NCBI GenBank assembly: GCA_035533215.1 | Contig: DATLUG010000001.1 | Location: 1 to 64,000 of the forward strand | Length of the DNA: 64,000 nt | Reading direction: 5' to 3' | Source of the DNA: DAHUZL01 sp035533215 | Lineage (GTDB): Bacteria; Chloroflexota; Dormibacteria; Aeolococcales; Bog-877 | Shown: positions 1 to 9,633 of the stretch, piece by piece | Position numbering within the stretch: the stretch's first letter is position 1 | How the letters are laid out: the number at the start of each line of letters is the position of its first letter | Program-made: the position numbers and the translations under genes | The notes under the pieces: generated by a model | The model's input: the letters and a program-made list of their open reading frames with translations, nothing else | What the model was told of the DNA's origin: nothing | Database searches by the model: none

Positions 1-1312
1 TGACCTCGCCGCCGTGGGCCTCGACCACCCGGCGGACGATCGCCAGCCCCAGCCCGGACCCCGCCACCCCGCGGGCGGAACGACCCCGGTAGAAGCGGTC
101 GAAGACCCGGGGCAGATCGTCCGGATCGATCCCCGGTCCGTGGTCGCGCACCCGCAGCGTCCTCCCGTCGCAGCGGGTCTCGACCTCGGCGCCGGCCGGG
201 CTCCACGTGGCGGCGTTGTCGAGCAGGTTCGCCACCATGCGGGCAAGATCGGCCGGGATCCCCGCCACCAGCATGGGGGCGAGGCGGGCGGTGAACAGGA
301 CGCCGGGATGATCGCGCCGGGCCCGCTCGACGGCGGCGGCGACCAGCCGGTCCAGCGCCACCAGCTCTCGCGGACCGGCGGCCGAACCGCCCTCCTCCTG
401 GCGGGCCAGCTCCACCAGGTCGGTCACCAGGACCGTGACGCTGTCCAGCTGGCCGACCAGGTCCTGGACCAGCTGGCGCCGCACAGACGGGTCGAGCGGC
501 TCCGGGCCGGCCAGCACCTCGACGTTGGTGCGCAGGCTGGTGAGCGGGGTGCGCAACTCATGGGAGGCGTCGGCGATCAGCTGCTGCTGGGCCCGGCGCG
601 AGCGGTCCAGCGCCCGCAGCAGGACATTGAACCCGGTCGCCAGCCGGGCCAGCTCGTCGTCACCAACCACCTCCAGCGGGGGACCGACGTCATGGGTGGC
701 GCCCATCCGCTCCACCGCGCGGGTGAGCCGCCGCACCGGCCGGAGGGCGATGCCGGCCACCGCAGCCCCCAGCGCGATGGCCACCAGCACCCCGGCCAGG
801 CTGATGGCGGCCAGGATCGCCGCCAGGTGGGCCAGCTCCTGGTCCGCGTCCGTCACCGGGCGGACCACCTCCAGCGCGAGTCCGCGGCCGAAGGGGACGA
901 CCAGCAGCCGCACCGGCGTCCCCTCGACCGTCGCCGATGTCACGAATCGCGCACGGCGCCCGGCCGCCACCGCCCGCACCGCGGTCGTGATCGGGAGCGG
1001 TGGCTGCAGGGGCTGGCGGGCCAGCACCACCCCGTCGGCGCCGACCACCTCGGCGACCGTGGGGGCGACGCCCAGTCCGACGGGACGGCGGATCAGCTGG
1101 CGCACGACCGGACCGCGGCCGCGGCTCACCCGGCGGCCCTCGAGGAGGGCCGCCCGTTGCCGCAGCGCGGCGTCGACGCCGCTGAGGAGGTCGCGGCGGA
1201 CGACGAGGTAGGTCACCGCCGAGGCGCCGACCAGCGCCGCCGCCACCGCTGCCGCCGCCACCACGGCGAGGCGAGCGCGCAGGCCGGGCCGACCGCGTGG
1301 GCGCCGGGTCAC
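1..1312 (-). CDS. Sensor histidine kinase, MprB-like (3' end outside window)
   Basis: Membrane sensor kinase that autophosphorylates and passes phosphate to the adjacent OmpR-type regulator. The visible 437 codons read as an N-terminal transmembrane helix, an extracytoplasmic region, a second helix, a HAMP-like linker, and a dimerisation/phosphoacceptor box DASHELRTPLT. The ATPase then shows an N box (NLLDNA), a G1-like box (DHGPGID), an F box and a G2 box (GSGLGLAIV). Reading continues off the window edge, so only a short C-terminus is missing. The GTG start overlaps the regulator stop by four bases (GTGA), so the pair is translationally coupled. Family assignment is firm; the signal sensed cannot be read from the sequence. 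Confidence 0.93.
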   Translation of the reverse strand, partial: MTRRPRGRPGLRARLAVVAAAAVAAALVGASAVTYLVVRRDLLSGVDAALRQRAALLEGRRVSRGRGPVVRQLIRRPVGLGVAPTVAEVVGADGVVLARQPLQPPLPITTAVRAVAAGRRARFVTSATVEGTPVRLLVVPFGRGLALEVVRPVTDADQELAHLAAILAAISLAGVLVAIALGAAVAGIALRPVRRLTRAVERMGATHDVGPPLEVVGDDELARLATGFNVLLRALDRSRRAQQQLIADASHELRTPLTSLRTNVEVLAGPEPLDPSVRRQLVQDLVGQLDSVTVLVTDLVELARQEEGGSAAGPRELVALDRLVAAAVERARRDHPGVLFTARLAPMLVAGIPADLARMVANLLDNAATWSPAGAEVETRCDGRTLRVRDHGPGIDPDDLPRVFDRFYRGRSARGVAGSGLGLAIVRRVVEAHGGEV

Positions 1313-2007
1313 GGGTCCCGCAGGACGTAGCCGAAGCCGCGCACCGTCTGGAGCAGGCGCGGCTCGCCGTCGGCCTCGGTCTTGCGGCGCAGGTAGCCGA
1401 TGTAGACGTCGAGCGAGTTGGACGTGGCCCCGAGGTCATACCCCCACACGCCGGTGGCGATCACCTCCCGGGTGAGCACCCGGCCGGGGCGGCGGAGGAA
1501 CAGCTCCAGGAGCAGGAACTCGGTGCGGGTCAGCTCGAGCGGCCGCACCCCGCGGCGGACCTGGCGGGCGACCGGGTCCAGGGTCAGGTCGCGGAAGCGG
1601 AGGCCATCGCCGCCGCCCTCCCCCTCGGTGCGGCGCAGCAGCGCCCGCAGGCGGGCCAGCAGCTCCTCCAGCGCGAACGGCTTGACCAGGTAGTCGTCGG
1701 CGCCGGCGTCCAGGCCGGCCACCCGGTCGCCCACCGCGTCGCGGGCGGTGAGCATCAGCACCGGGCGGCGATCGCCGGCCGCCCGCAGGCGACGGCACAC
1801 CTCGAGGCCGTCCGGTGCCGGCATGGCGACGTCGAGGACCACCGCGTCGGGGACGTCCAGGGCCAGCCGCCGGAGCGCCTCCTCGCCGCCTTTGGCCAGC
1901 TCCACGGTGTAGCCGTGGAGGACCAGCGCGCGGGCGAGCGCGCGCCGGACTCCGTCGTCATCGTCCACCACCAGGACGCGCCGCCCCGGAAGCGTGACCT
2001 CGCTCAC
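1309..2007 (-). CDS. OmpR/PhoB-family response regulator
   Basis: DNA-binding response regulator of 232 residues. The receiver domain occupies about residues 10-122, with the acidic pocket in VVDDDD, phosphoacceptor Asp59 in VVLDVAMP and the conserved Lys in DDYLVKPF. A winged-helix effector domain follows (about 135-230), with the typical ELTRTEFLLLELF start and a GFGYVLR end. It is the upstream partner of the histidine kinase and overlaps it by four bases. It resembles the MprA/TcrA group common in high-GC bacteria. The start is GTG. No obvious operator was found upstream, and the regulated genes are unknown. Confidence 0.95.
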   Translation of the reverse strand: MSEVTLPGRRVLVVDDDDGVRRALARALVLHGYTVELAKGGEEALRRLALDVPDAVVLDVAMPAPDGLEVCRRLRAAGDRRPVLMLTARDAVGDRVAGLDAGADDYLVKPFALEELLARLRALLRRTEGEGGGDGLRFRDLTLDPVARQVRRGVRPLELTRTEFLLLELFLRRPGRVLTREVIATGVWGYDLGATSNSLDVYIGYLRRKTEADGEPRLLQTVRGFGYVLRDP

Positions 2008-2071
2008 CGGGTGCGGGGACCCGATGTGGGGTGGCGTCCGCCGCCGTCGCCGTGGCCCGAGCAGAGGGAGC

Positions 2072-3139
2072 TCATACCGTCCGCCGAGAGCCTACCGCCC
2101 CCTCCCGCCGGCGGCCCGGTCCGTTGCCACGGGCCGGGACCCTGGGCGAGCGCATCGTGCCGCGCCGTCCGGACACCCGCCGACCCCGCGGCACCCTCGT
2201 CAGCCCGGCTGGCGGCCCGTGCCCTGGGCGCGGACGGGCTCGACCCCCTCGCGCCCGTGCGGAGCCGAGGGCCGGTCGCACCGAGGCGGCCGCCAGCAGG
2301 TCGTCGGGGATGACCGCCCCCGGCGGGGCCGCCACCCCCAGCCGGCGCGCGACCTCGTTCGCCGCCCGGCGGCCGCGGCGATGCGCGACGTACGCCGCGC
2401 CCTGCTCCGCTCCCGCCACCATGCCGCAGGTGAGGCCGGCGGCGGCGAGGATCACGCCGAGGGCGGTGATCCAGGACTCCCCCGGATGCTGAAAGGGGAC
2501 GTGGGCCAGCATCGGGGCGGAGACGTGGCTCCCCAGCACCTCGGCCGTCCCCAGCTCCCAGTCGGCACCGAAGCGGTCCAGCCGGTCCTGGTCGCCGCCG
2601 TGGGGGTGGAGGATGACCAGCGGGGTGGGGGCGGAGAGCCCGAGGGGTCGTCGAGGGTGGGCAGGCGGCCCTCGCGCCGACCGTGCCCGCCGTGGAGCGC
2701 GGGCAGGGAGGAGATGAGGAGGGCGATGCTGCCGAGCCCGGTGGCGGTCTCAACCAGGGTGGCCCGGCGCAGGGCGGCGGAGCGCGCCACGAGGTCCCCG
2801 AGACGTACACGATGCTGGTGAAATCGGTGGCGCCCCGTGGCCTTGCCCGCGCGCCCTCGTCGAGGAGGGCCCGGCCGAGGAGCAGGCCGATCAGCCACCG
2901 GCTGAGCAGGGTGAGGAGCGAGAGCGGCCCGCAGACCGCAAGGAACCTCTCGTGCCGCCCCTCGGCGCGGATCCGTCGGCCCGGGCCCCGCCACAGCCGC
3001 CAGCTGGCGGCGGAGACGAGCGGGGTGCGCTCCACCTCCCGCTGAAGCCCTGGGTCGCGACCAGGGTCCCGACCACCTCCAGCATGGTCAAGGTGACGAC
3101 GGCGATGCCGGCTGCGATCTCGACGACGGTGGTGGGCAT
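2072..3139 (-). pseudogene. Frameshifted ion-channel-like membrane protein
   Basis: No single frame is open, but three consecutive frames join into one recognisable protein of the two-pore potassium-channel-like family. Frame one starts at 3139 (MPTTVVEIAAG, one membrane helix, EVVGTLVATQG). A second frame carries LLTLLSRWLIGLLLGRALL and DFTSIVYVSG. The next part (GDLVARSAALRR, then LIS SLPAL) is displaced in frame. A third frame carries LVILHPHGGDQDRLDRFGADW and ESWITALGVILAAAGL. Frame changes fall near 3050, near 2795 and near 2625. At the second, the expected pore stretch (T-x-G-x-GD) is missing: VYVSG runs directly into GDL. This is either a decayed gene or a poorly assembled one. The pore deletion favours real loss. 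Confidence 0.6.
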
Positions 3140-3175
3140 GGTGGTGACGGGCCGCGGGTCCGGGGGACGCCCGGC

Positions 3176-3826
3176 CTACACCCTCGGCTCGTCCCCGCCG
3201 CCGGCCAGCGCCACCGCCTGCTGGCGGCCGCGACGGCGCCACCACCACACCGCGGCGACGGCGAGCGCGACCACCAGGGCCACGGAGGCGATCAGCAGCG
3301 GGGTCCCGGCACGGTTCAGCAGCGCCCGGTAGTGGGCGCCCAGCTGGTTGCCGGCGACCAGGACCGCGCTGCACCAGGTCAGCGAGCCCAGCAGCATCGC
3401 CGGGTAGAAGGCGCGCGGCGGGATCTGGGCGATCCCGGCCGCGTAGGAGGCGATGTTGCGGGCGATCGGCAGCACCCGGGAGACGTAGACCGCCAGCGCC
3501 CCCCGGCGCGCCATCCGGCGCTGGGCCTCGGCCAGCTGGGCACGGCTCACCCGCCGTCCGAGTGGGGTGCGATCGAGGACCACCGGGCCCAGCCAGCGGC
3601 CGATGCTGTAGGAGACGGCCGCCCCCAGGGCCGCCCCGCTGACCGAGCAGACGATGAGGATCCCCAGCGAGACGGTGCCGCGGTGGGCGAGGTAGCCGAG
3701 GAAGAGCAGGACCAGCTCGTCGGGGAGGGGCAGCCCGGCCGACTCGGCCGCGAGCCAGGCGAAGGTGAACCCGTAGACCCCGACCGCGGGGAGGGTGAGG
3801 AGGACGTGGAGGACGGCGTGGACCAC
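3176..3826 (-). CDS. DedA/VTT-family membrane protein
   Basis: Integral membrane protein of 216 residues, the usual size for the DedA (SNARE-associated, VTT domain) family, whose members are implicated in undecaprenyl-phosphate or phospholipid flipping. The N-terminal half has the family-typical AESAGLPLPDELVLLFLGYLA segment (E and P conserved), followed by a glycine-rich reentrant stretch (GAALGAAVSYSIGRWLG). The second half has RVLPIARNIASYAAGIAQ, a variant of the R-x-x-P-x-x-R motif, then a helix pair and a basic tail. It lies 36 bp downstream of gyrA on the same strand and may be read through from it. The substrate cannot be inferred. Confidence 0.88.
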   Translation of the reverse strand: MVHAVLHVLLTLPAVGVYGFTFAWLAAESAGLPLPDELVLLFLGYLAHRGTVSLGILIVCSVSGAALGAAVSYSIGRWLGPVVLDRTPLGRRVSRAQLAEAQRRMARRGALAVYVSRVLPIARNIASYAAGIAQIPPRAFYPAMLLGSLTWCSAVLVAGNQLGAHYRALLNRAGTPLLIASVALVVALAVAAVWWWRRRGRQQAVALAGGGDEPRV

Positions 3827-3862
3827 GGTCGCGGGACCGGCCCGGGCGAACGGCGCCCGGTC

Positions 3863-6322
3863 TCAGCCCTCCTCGAGGTCCCCGGGCGGCGCCACGCCCG
3901 CGATCGAGCCCACCGAGTCCCCCGCCGACAGCCGCATGATGATGACGCCCCTCGTCTGGCGGGCCGAGATCCGCACCTCGGCGAGCGGGATCCGGATGAT
4001 CTGCCCGCCGGCGCTGATGACCATCAGCTCCTCGCTGGTGTCCTCGATCACCCGCATCCCCACGATCCGTCCGATCTTCGCCAGCGCGTGCGGGTCGGTG
4101 GTGTAGACGCCCTGGATGGCGCGGCTCTTCACCGCGTACTCGCTGAGCGGGGTGAGCTTGCCGAAGCCCCGCTCGGTCACCACCAGGACGTGACCGGCGG
4201 GGCGGACGATGTCCATCCCGGCCACCTCGTCGTCACCGACCAGGCGGACCGCCATCACCCCCAGGGTGTCGCGACCCATCGGCCGGACCTGGCGCTCGCT
4301 GAAGCGCAGGGCCTTGCCCCCCCGGGTCACCAGCAGGATCTCGTCCCGGCCGGTGCTGATCCGGACCCAGTTGAGCTCGTCCTGCTCGGCCAGGTTCATC
4401 GCGATCAGCCCATTGCGCCGCACCACCGCGTAGGCAGCGCTGGGCGTCTTCTTGATCTGGCCCCGGTTGGTCGCCATCACCATGTAGGTCTCGTCCGAGT
4501 AGGCGTCCACCGTCAGCATCGCGGTGACCTTCTCACCCTGGTCGACCTCGATCAGGTTGATCACCGGCAACCCCTTGGCCTGCCGGCTTACGTCGGGGAT
4601 CTCGTGGGTGCGGAGCCGGAAGACCCGTCCCCGGTTGGTGAAGAAGAGCAGGTCGGAATGGGTGGAGGCGGTCTGCAGGTGCTCGACGTAGTCCTCCTCG
4701 CCGACTCGCTTGGCTCCCACCACGCCGCGACCGCCGCGGCGCTGAGCGCGGTAGGTGTCGACCCCGGTGCGCTTGATGTAGCCGCGATGGGTGAGGGTGA
4801 CCACCACCTGCTCCTTGGGGATGAGGTCCTCCTCGTTCATCTCCAGGTCGCCGGCCAGGATCTCGGTGCGGCGGGGATCGCCGTAGCGCTTCTTGAGGTG
4901 GTTCAGGTCCTCGCGGACCAGCTCCATCACCTGGCGGACGTTGGCGAGCAGGCCCTCCAGGTAGGCGATGCGCTTGAGCAGCTCCTCGTACTCGGCCTGC
5001 AGCTTGTCGCGCTCCAGGCGGGTGAGCCGGCCCAGCCGCATGTCCACCACCGCCTTGCTCTGCCGCTCGGTGAGCTGGAAGCGGCCCTCCATCTCCCGCT
5101 GCGCGCTGGCCTCGTCGGCGGCGGCGCGGATCAGCGCGATGATGGCATCCAGGTGCTGGAGCGCGATCTGCAGCCCCTCGACGATGTGGGCCCGCTCGCG
5201 GGCCCGTTCCAGGTCGAAGCGGGTTCGACGCACCACCACGTCGCGGCGGTGGTCGAGGTGGTGCTGGAGGAGCTTGCGCAGCGAGAGCACCTCCGGCCGA
5301 CCGTCGACCAGCGCCAGCATGATCGCCCCGAAGGTGGTCTGCAGCTGGGTGTGCTTGAACAGGTTGTTGAGGACGGTGTGGGGACGGGCGTCGCGCTTCA
5401 GCTCGATCACCAGCCGGGTGCCCTCCCGGCGGCCGGTCTCGTTGCGGAGGTCGGCGATCCCCTCCAGCTTGCGGTCGTTGACCAGCTCGGCGATGGTGCT
5501 GAGCACCCGCGACGGGTTCACCTGATAGGGCAGCTGGGTGACGATGATCTGCTCGCGGCCGGTCTTGGACTCCTCGAAGATGACCCGCGCCCGCTGCACC
5601 ACCCGGCCGTGGCCGGTGGCGTACATCTGGGCCAGGTCCTTGGCGTAGATGAGACCGCCGGTGGGGAAGTCGGGGCCCTTGACGAAGCGCATCAGGTCCT
5701 CGACCCCGGCCTCGGGGCTGTCGATCAGATGGATGAGCCCGTCACAGACCTCGACCAGGTTGTGGGGCGGCACGTTGGTGGCCATCCCCACCGCGATCCC
5801 GGCGGCACCGTTGACGAGGAGGTTGGGCAGGACCGCCGGCAGCACCACCGGCTGGGTCATGGTGCCGGAGTAGTTGGGCTCGAAGTCGACGGTGTCCTTT
5901 TCGATGTCGGCGAGCAGCTCGGCCGCGATCGGCGCCATCCGGGCCTCGGTGTAGCGGTAGGCCGCGGGCGGGTCGCCCTCCTGGGAGCCGAAGTTGCCCT
6001 GCCCGTCGATGAGCGGGTAGCGCAGCACCCAGCCCTGCGCCATCCGGACCAGGGTGTCGTAGACGGAGAGATCGCCGTGGGGGTGGTAGTTCTTCAGCAC
6101 CTCGCCGACGATGGCGGCACACTTCTTGTGGGACGAGCCCGCGGTCATCCCCTGCTCCAGCATCGCGTAGAGGATCCGGCGCTGGACCGGCTTGAGCCCG
6201 TCGCGGACGTCCGGCAGGGCCCGGGCCACGATCACGCTCATGGCGTAGTCGAGATACGACGAGCGCATCTCCTGCTCCAGCTCGACCGCCCGGACGGTGC
6301 CCGACGGCGGGGTCACGTCCAT
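3863..6322 (-). CDS. gyrA: DNA gyrase subunit A
   Basis: Breakage-reunion subunit of DNA gyrase, 819 residues, normal length. The N-terminal part has the quinolone-resistance-region signature (HPHGDLSVYDTLVRMAQ) and the active-site tyrosine in AAYRYTEARM. A coiled-coil tower follows. The C-terminal six-bladed pinwheel carries the gyrase-specific box as QRRGGRG, a variant of QRRGGKG, which identifies gyrase rather than topoisomerase IV. The ATG start overlaps the end of plsX by ten bases, so gyrB, plsX and gyrA form one minus-strand transcription unit. The intervening plsX is unusual for a gyrase operon. Confidence 0.98.
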   Translation of the reverse strand: MDVTPPSGTVRAVELEQEMRSSYLDYAMSVIVARALPDVRDGLKPVQRRILYAMLEQGMTAGSSHKKCAAIVGEVLKNYHPHGDLSVYDTLVRMAQGWVLRYPLIDGQGNFGSQEGDPPAAYRYTEARMAPIAAELLADIEKDTVDFEPNYSGTMTQPVVLPAVLPNLLVNGAAGIAVGMATNVPPHNLVEVCDGLIHLIDSPEAGVEDLMRFVKGPDFPTGGLIYAKDLAQMYATGHGRVVQRARVIFEESKTGREQIIVTQLPYQVNPSRVLSTIAELVNDRKLEGIADLRNETGRREGTRLVIELKRDARPHTVLNNLFKHTQLQTTFGAIMLALVDGRPEVLSLRKLLQHHLDHRRDVVVRRTRFDLERARERAHIVEGLQIALQHLDAIIALIRAAADEASAQREMEGRFQLTERQSKAVVDMRLGRLTRLERDKLQAEYEELLKRIAYLEGLLANVRQVMELVREDLNHLKKRYGDPRRTEILAGDLEMNEEDLIPKEQVVVTLTHRGYIKRTGVDTYRAQRRGGRGVVGAKRVGEEDYVEHLQTASTHSDLLFFTNRGRVFRLRTHEIPDVSRQAKGLPVINLIEVDQGEKVTAMLTVDAYSDETYMVMATNRGQIKKTPSAAYAVVRRNGLIAMNLAEQDELNWVRISTGRDEILLVTRGGKALRFSERQVRPMGRDTLGVMAVRLVGDDEVAGMDIVRPAGHVLVVTERGFGKLTPLSEYAVKSRAIQGVYTTDPHALAKIGRIVGMRVIEDTSEELMVISAGGQIIRIPLAEVRISARQTRGVIIMRLSAGDSVGSIAGVAPPGDLEEG

Positions 6323-7413
6323 CCGTCACCGCCCGGCTCGGCCGCCCCGCTGGTGCGGGGGGCGGCGAGGGCCGGCTCGCCCTCGCCGCCCCCGGCCGCC
6401 GCCGCCCGCAGCGCCTCGACCAGGCGCCCGTCGCGGGCACCGGCGGCGGCCCCCAGCACCGCGCTGCGGATCGCCATCGCGTCGGAGCGGCCGTGGCTGA
6501 CGAAGACCAGGCCGCCCACCCCGAGCAGCGGCGCCCCCCCGGTGCGCCGCCAGTCGAGCCGATCCCGGATCGCCCGCAAGCGCGGCCGGAGGAGGAGCGC
6601 TCCCAGCCGGGCCCGGCCGCCCCTGGAGAGCTCCTGGCGCAGGACCCGGAAGAGGAGCTCGGCGGTCCCCTCGGCGGTCTTCAGGGCGACGTTGCCGACG
6701 AAGCCGTCGCAGACCACGACGTCCACGGTCCCGGCGAGGAGGTCGCGCCCCTCCACCGGGCCGCGGTACTCCGGCACCTCGCGGACCAGGATGGGATGGG
6801 CCAGCTGGACCAGCTGATTCCCCTTGCCGGTCTCCTCCCCGTTGCTGAGCAACCCCACGGTGGGCTGCGCCACCCCCAGCCCGTGGCGCGCGTAGGCCAC
6901 CCCCAGGCGCGCGAACTGCGCGAGCCACTCGGGTCGGCAGTCGACCTGGGCGCCGGCGTCGACGAGCAGGGTCGGCCCGGCCGGGGTCGGCAGCACGGTG
7001 CCGATCGCTGGGCGGGCGATCCCCGGCAGGCGGTGCAGGTGCAGGAGCGCCGCCGCCATCGTCGCGCCGCTGTTGCCGGCGCTGACCGCGGCCGCCGCGC
7101 GGCCGTCCGCCACCAGGCGCACCGCCACCGCCACGCTGGCGTCGGGGCTGGCCCGCACCGCCTGGGCGGGATGCGCCCCCATCGGGATGACCGTCCCGGC
7201 GGCCTCGATCGGCAGCCGCGACCGCAGCTGCGGAGACCAGCCGGCGAGCGCGCCGCGGAGCCGCACCGGGTCCCCGACCAGGGTGACGCAGACGTCCGCA
7301 CACGAGCCCACCGCCGCCGCCGCGCCCGCCACCAGGGGCGCCGGACCGTGGTCGCCGCCCATCGCGTCGAGGGCCACCCGGACCGCCCCGGCCCCGCCCG
7401 TCTCCGGCCCCAT
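6313..7413 (-). CDS. plsX: Phosphate acyltransferase PlsX
   Basis: Converts acyl-ACP and phosphate to acyl-phosphate, the first step feeding PlsY in phospholipid synthesis. The 366-residue protein starts with the diagnostic VALDAMGGDHGP motif. It also carries SAGNSGATMAAALL, the GNEETGKGN-type segment (SNGEETGKGN), and VCDGFVGNVALKTAEG, all conserved in PlsX. It sits between gyrB and gyrA. The ATG at 7413 overlaps the gyrB stop (TGATG), with an in-frame GTG three bases upstream as an alternative. The C-terminus runs on into a loosely conserved Ala/Gly-rich tail that overlaps gyrA by ten bases. Confidence 0.96.
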   Translation of the reverse strand: MGPETGGAGAVRVALDAMGGDHGPAPLVAGAAAAVGSCADVCVTLVGDPVRLRGALAGWSPQLRSRLPIEAAGTVIPMGAHPAQAVRASPDASVAVAVRLVADGRAAAAVSAGNSGATMAAALLHLHRLPGIARPAIGTVLPTPAGPTLLVDAGAQVDCRPEWLAQFARLGVAYARHGLGVAQPTVGLLSNGEETGKGNQLVQLAHPILVREVPEYRGPVEGRDLLAGTVDVVVCDGFVGNVALKTAEGTAELLFRVLRQELSRGGRARLGALLLRPRLRAIRDRLDWRRTGGAPLLGVGGLVFVSHGRSDAMAIRSAVLGAAAGARDGRLVEALRAAAAGGGEGEPALAAPRTSGAAEPGGDGWT

Positions 7414-9521
7414 CACACGTCCAGGTTGCGCACGGCCTTGGCGTGGGTCTGGATGAATCGCTTGCGCGGCTCGACGTTGGGGCCCATCAGTCGGTCGAAG
7501 ATGTCGTCGGCGGCGAGGGGGTCCGCGACCTCCACCCGGAGCAGCACCCGGTGCTCGGGGTCGAGGGTGGTCTGCCAGAGCTGCTCGGCGTTCATCTCGC
7601 CGAGGCCCTTGTACCGCTGTGGCGGCTGGACCCGGTCCCCCATCGCCTTCAGCTTCACCCGGAACTCGTCCTCGGAGTAGGCGTACTCGACCTGCCGCCC
7701 CTTCTGCATCCGATAGAGCGGCGGCTGGGCGATGTACAGGTAGCCATCGGTGATCACCGGCTGCAGGTGGCGCCAGAAGAAGGTGAGCAGGAGGGTGCGG
7801 ATGTGGGAGCCGTCGACGTCGGCGTCGGCCATCAGCACCACCCGGTGGTAGCGCAGCCGGGTGATGTCGAACTTCTCGCCGACCCCGGTGCCCAGGGCGG
7901 TGATGAGGTTGCGGATCTCCTCGTGCTGGAGGATGCGGTCCTCGCGCGCCTTCTCGACGTTGAGGATCTTGCCCCGGAGCGGCAGGATCGCCTGGAAGCG
8001 GCGGTCCCGGCCCTGCTTGGCGGTGCCGCCGGCGCTGTCCCCCTCGACGATGAAGATCTCGCAGAGCTCGGGGTCGCGCTCGCTGCAGTCGGCGAGCTTG
8101 CCGGGCAGGGTGGCCGACTCCAGCAGCGACTTGCGCTGGACCAGGTCGCGAGCACGGGCGGCGGCGGCCCGGGCCCGGGCCGCCGTCAAGGACTTCTCGA
8201 TGATCCGGCGCCCGTCGGTGGGGTTCTCGTCGAGGTACTGGCCGAGCGCGTCGCCGAGGACGGTGGAGACCTGGCCGACGACCTCCGAGTTGCCCAGCTT
8301 GGTCTTGGTCTGGCCCTCGAACTGGGGCTCCTGGAGCTTGACGCTGAGCACCGCGGTGAGCCCGTCGCGGACGTCCTCGCCGGAGAGGTTCGGGTCCTGC
8401 TCCTTGAGCAGGCCGGCGCGGCGGGCGTAGCGGTTGAGGGTCGCGGTCAGCGCCCCGCGGAAGCCGGTGAGGTGACTGCCTCCCTCCACCGTGTTGATGT
8501 TGTTGGCGTAGGCCAGCACATGGTCGATGAAGCTGCTGTTGTACTGCAGGGCGATCTCGATGGTGTTGCCGTCGATCTCCCGCTCCACGTACATCGGGCG
8601 CGCCTGGATGGCGCCCTTGTCGCGGTTGAGGTGGCGCACGAAGGCCTCGATGCCCCCCTCGAAGTAGAACGTGGTCTGGATGGCGGCGGTGACCCGCTCG
8701 TCGCTGAGCTGGAAGGCCACCCGCTTGTTGAGGTAGGCCAGCTCGCGCAGCCGGGTGGCGATGGTGTCCCAGCTGAACTCACGCGACTCCTTGAAGATCT
8801 CGCGGTCGGGCCAGAACTGGACCCGGGTCCCGCGCCGGCCGGAGCCGGTGTCGGGCTCCGATCGCAGCTCGTTCTGGGCGAGGCCGCGGGCGTACTCCTG
8901 CGTGTACATGCGTCGGTCGCGCCAGACGGTGACCAGCACCCGCTCGCTCAGCGCGTTCACCACCGAGAGGCCGACGCCGTGCAGGCCGCCCGACACCTTG
9001 TACCCGCCGCCGCCGAACTTGCCCCCGGCGTGGAGCTTGGTCATCACCACCTCCAGCGCCGGCAGACCGCTGGGCTGGTGGACGTCGACCGGGATGCCGC
9101 GGCCGTTGTCGGTGACAGTGCAGGAGCCGTCGGCCAGCAACTGCACCTCGATGCGGTCGCACTCGCCCGCCAGCGCCTCGTCCACCGAGTTGTCCACGAT
9201 CTCGTAGACGAGGTGGTGCATGCCCCTCGGGTCGGTGGACCCGATGTACATCCCCGGGCGTAGCCGCACCGGCTCCAGGCCCTCCAGGATCTGGATCTGC
9301 TCGGCCGAGTACCGCCCGCCCCGCCCCCCGCTCCGGGTCCTGCCGTTGGCGCGGGGAGCGGCGGTCGGCCCGGGCCCCGGGCCCGCCGCCTGCGCGCCCC
9401 CGGACGACCCCGGGGCCACCGGTCCTGACGGCTCGCTCGCGACCGGAGGCCCAGCGGCCCCGGGGTCGTCCGGCTCGCGGTCGAAGGGGTCCAGCGCAGC
9501 CTCGATCTCGCTACTCTCCAT
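7413..9521 (-). CDS. gyrB: DNA gyrase subunit B
   Basis: ATPase subunit of gyrase, 702 residues from the ATG at 9521. After a low-complexity Pro/Gly/Ala-rich extension of about 75 residues, the canonical start appears (EGLEPVRLRPGMYIGST). The GHKL ATPase follows (VDNSVDEALAG, TDNGRGIPVD, GGLHGVGLSVVNALS), then the transducer domain and a TOPRIM domain with EGDSAGG and DADVDGSHIRTLLLTFFWRH. The C-terminus keeps the QRYKGLGEMN motif. The frame stays open further upstream, but codons before 9521 look non-coding. A GGGAGG lies 17 bases upstream, longer than ideal. The poorly conserved N-terminal extension is unusual among GyrB proteins. Confidence 0.97.
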   Translation of the reverse strand: MESSEIEAALDPFDREPDDPGAAGPPVASEPSGPVAPGSSGGAQAAGPGPGPTAAPRANGRTRSGGRGGRYSAEQIQILEGLEPVRLRPGMYIGSTDPRGMHHLVYEIVDNSVDEALAGECDRIEVQLLADGSCTVTDNGRGIPVDVHQPSGLPALEVVMTKLHAGGKFGGGGYKVSGGLHGVGLSVVNALSERVLVTVWRDRRMYTQEYARGLAQNELRSEPDTGSGRRGTRVQFWPDREIFKESREFSWDTIATRLRELAYLNKRVAFQLSDERVTAAIQTTFYFEGGIEAFVRHLNRDKGAIQARPMYVEREIDGNTIEIALQYNSSFIDHVLAYANNINTVEGGSHLTGFRGALTATLNRYARRAGLLKEQDPNLSGEDVRDGLTAVLSVKLQEPQFEGQTKTKLGNSEVVGQVSTVLGDALGQYLDENPTDGRRIIEKSLTAARARAAAARARDLVQRKSLLESATLPGKLADCSERDPELCEIFIVEGDSAGGTAKQGRDRRFQAILPLRGKILNVEKAREDRILQHEEIRNLITALGTGVGEKFDITRLRYHRVVLMADADVDGSHIRTLLLTFFWRHLQPVITDGYLYIAQPPLYRMQKGRQVEYAYSEDEFRVKLKAMGDRVQPPQRYKGLGEMNAEQLWQTTLDPEHRVLLRVEVADPLAADDIFDRLMGPNVEPRKRFIQTHAKAVRNLDV

Positions 9522-9624
9522 CCAGGGCTCGACCGAGGCCTCCCGCCGGCCGCGGCGGCGCCTCCCTGCCGCTCCCCCCCGCCTCCCGTCCGACGGCTCG
9601 GTGACCAGGCGGCATGCCCTGTCA

Positions 9625-9633
9625 ATTCTACCA
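9625..9633 (-). promoter_or_regulatory. Putative extended -10 promoter of gyrB-plsX-gyrA
   Basis: On the minus strand the sequence reads TGG-TAGAAT, an extended -10 element (TGn followed by TAnnnT), about 100 bases upstream of the gyrB ATG. No convincing -35 hexamer is present at 17 bases, which is acceptable for an extended -10. The same TGGTAGnnT pattern occurs upstream of the genes at 20505 and 30229. Confidence 0.45.
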
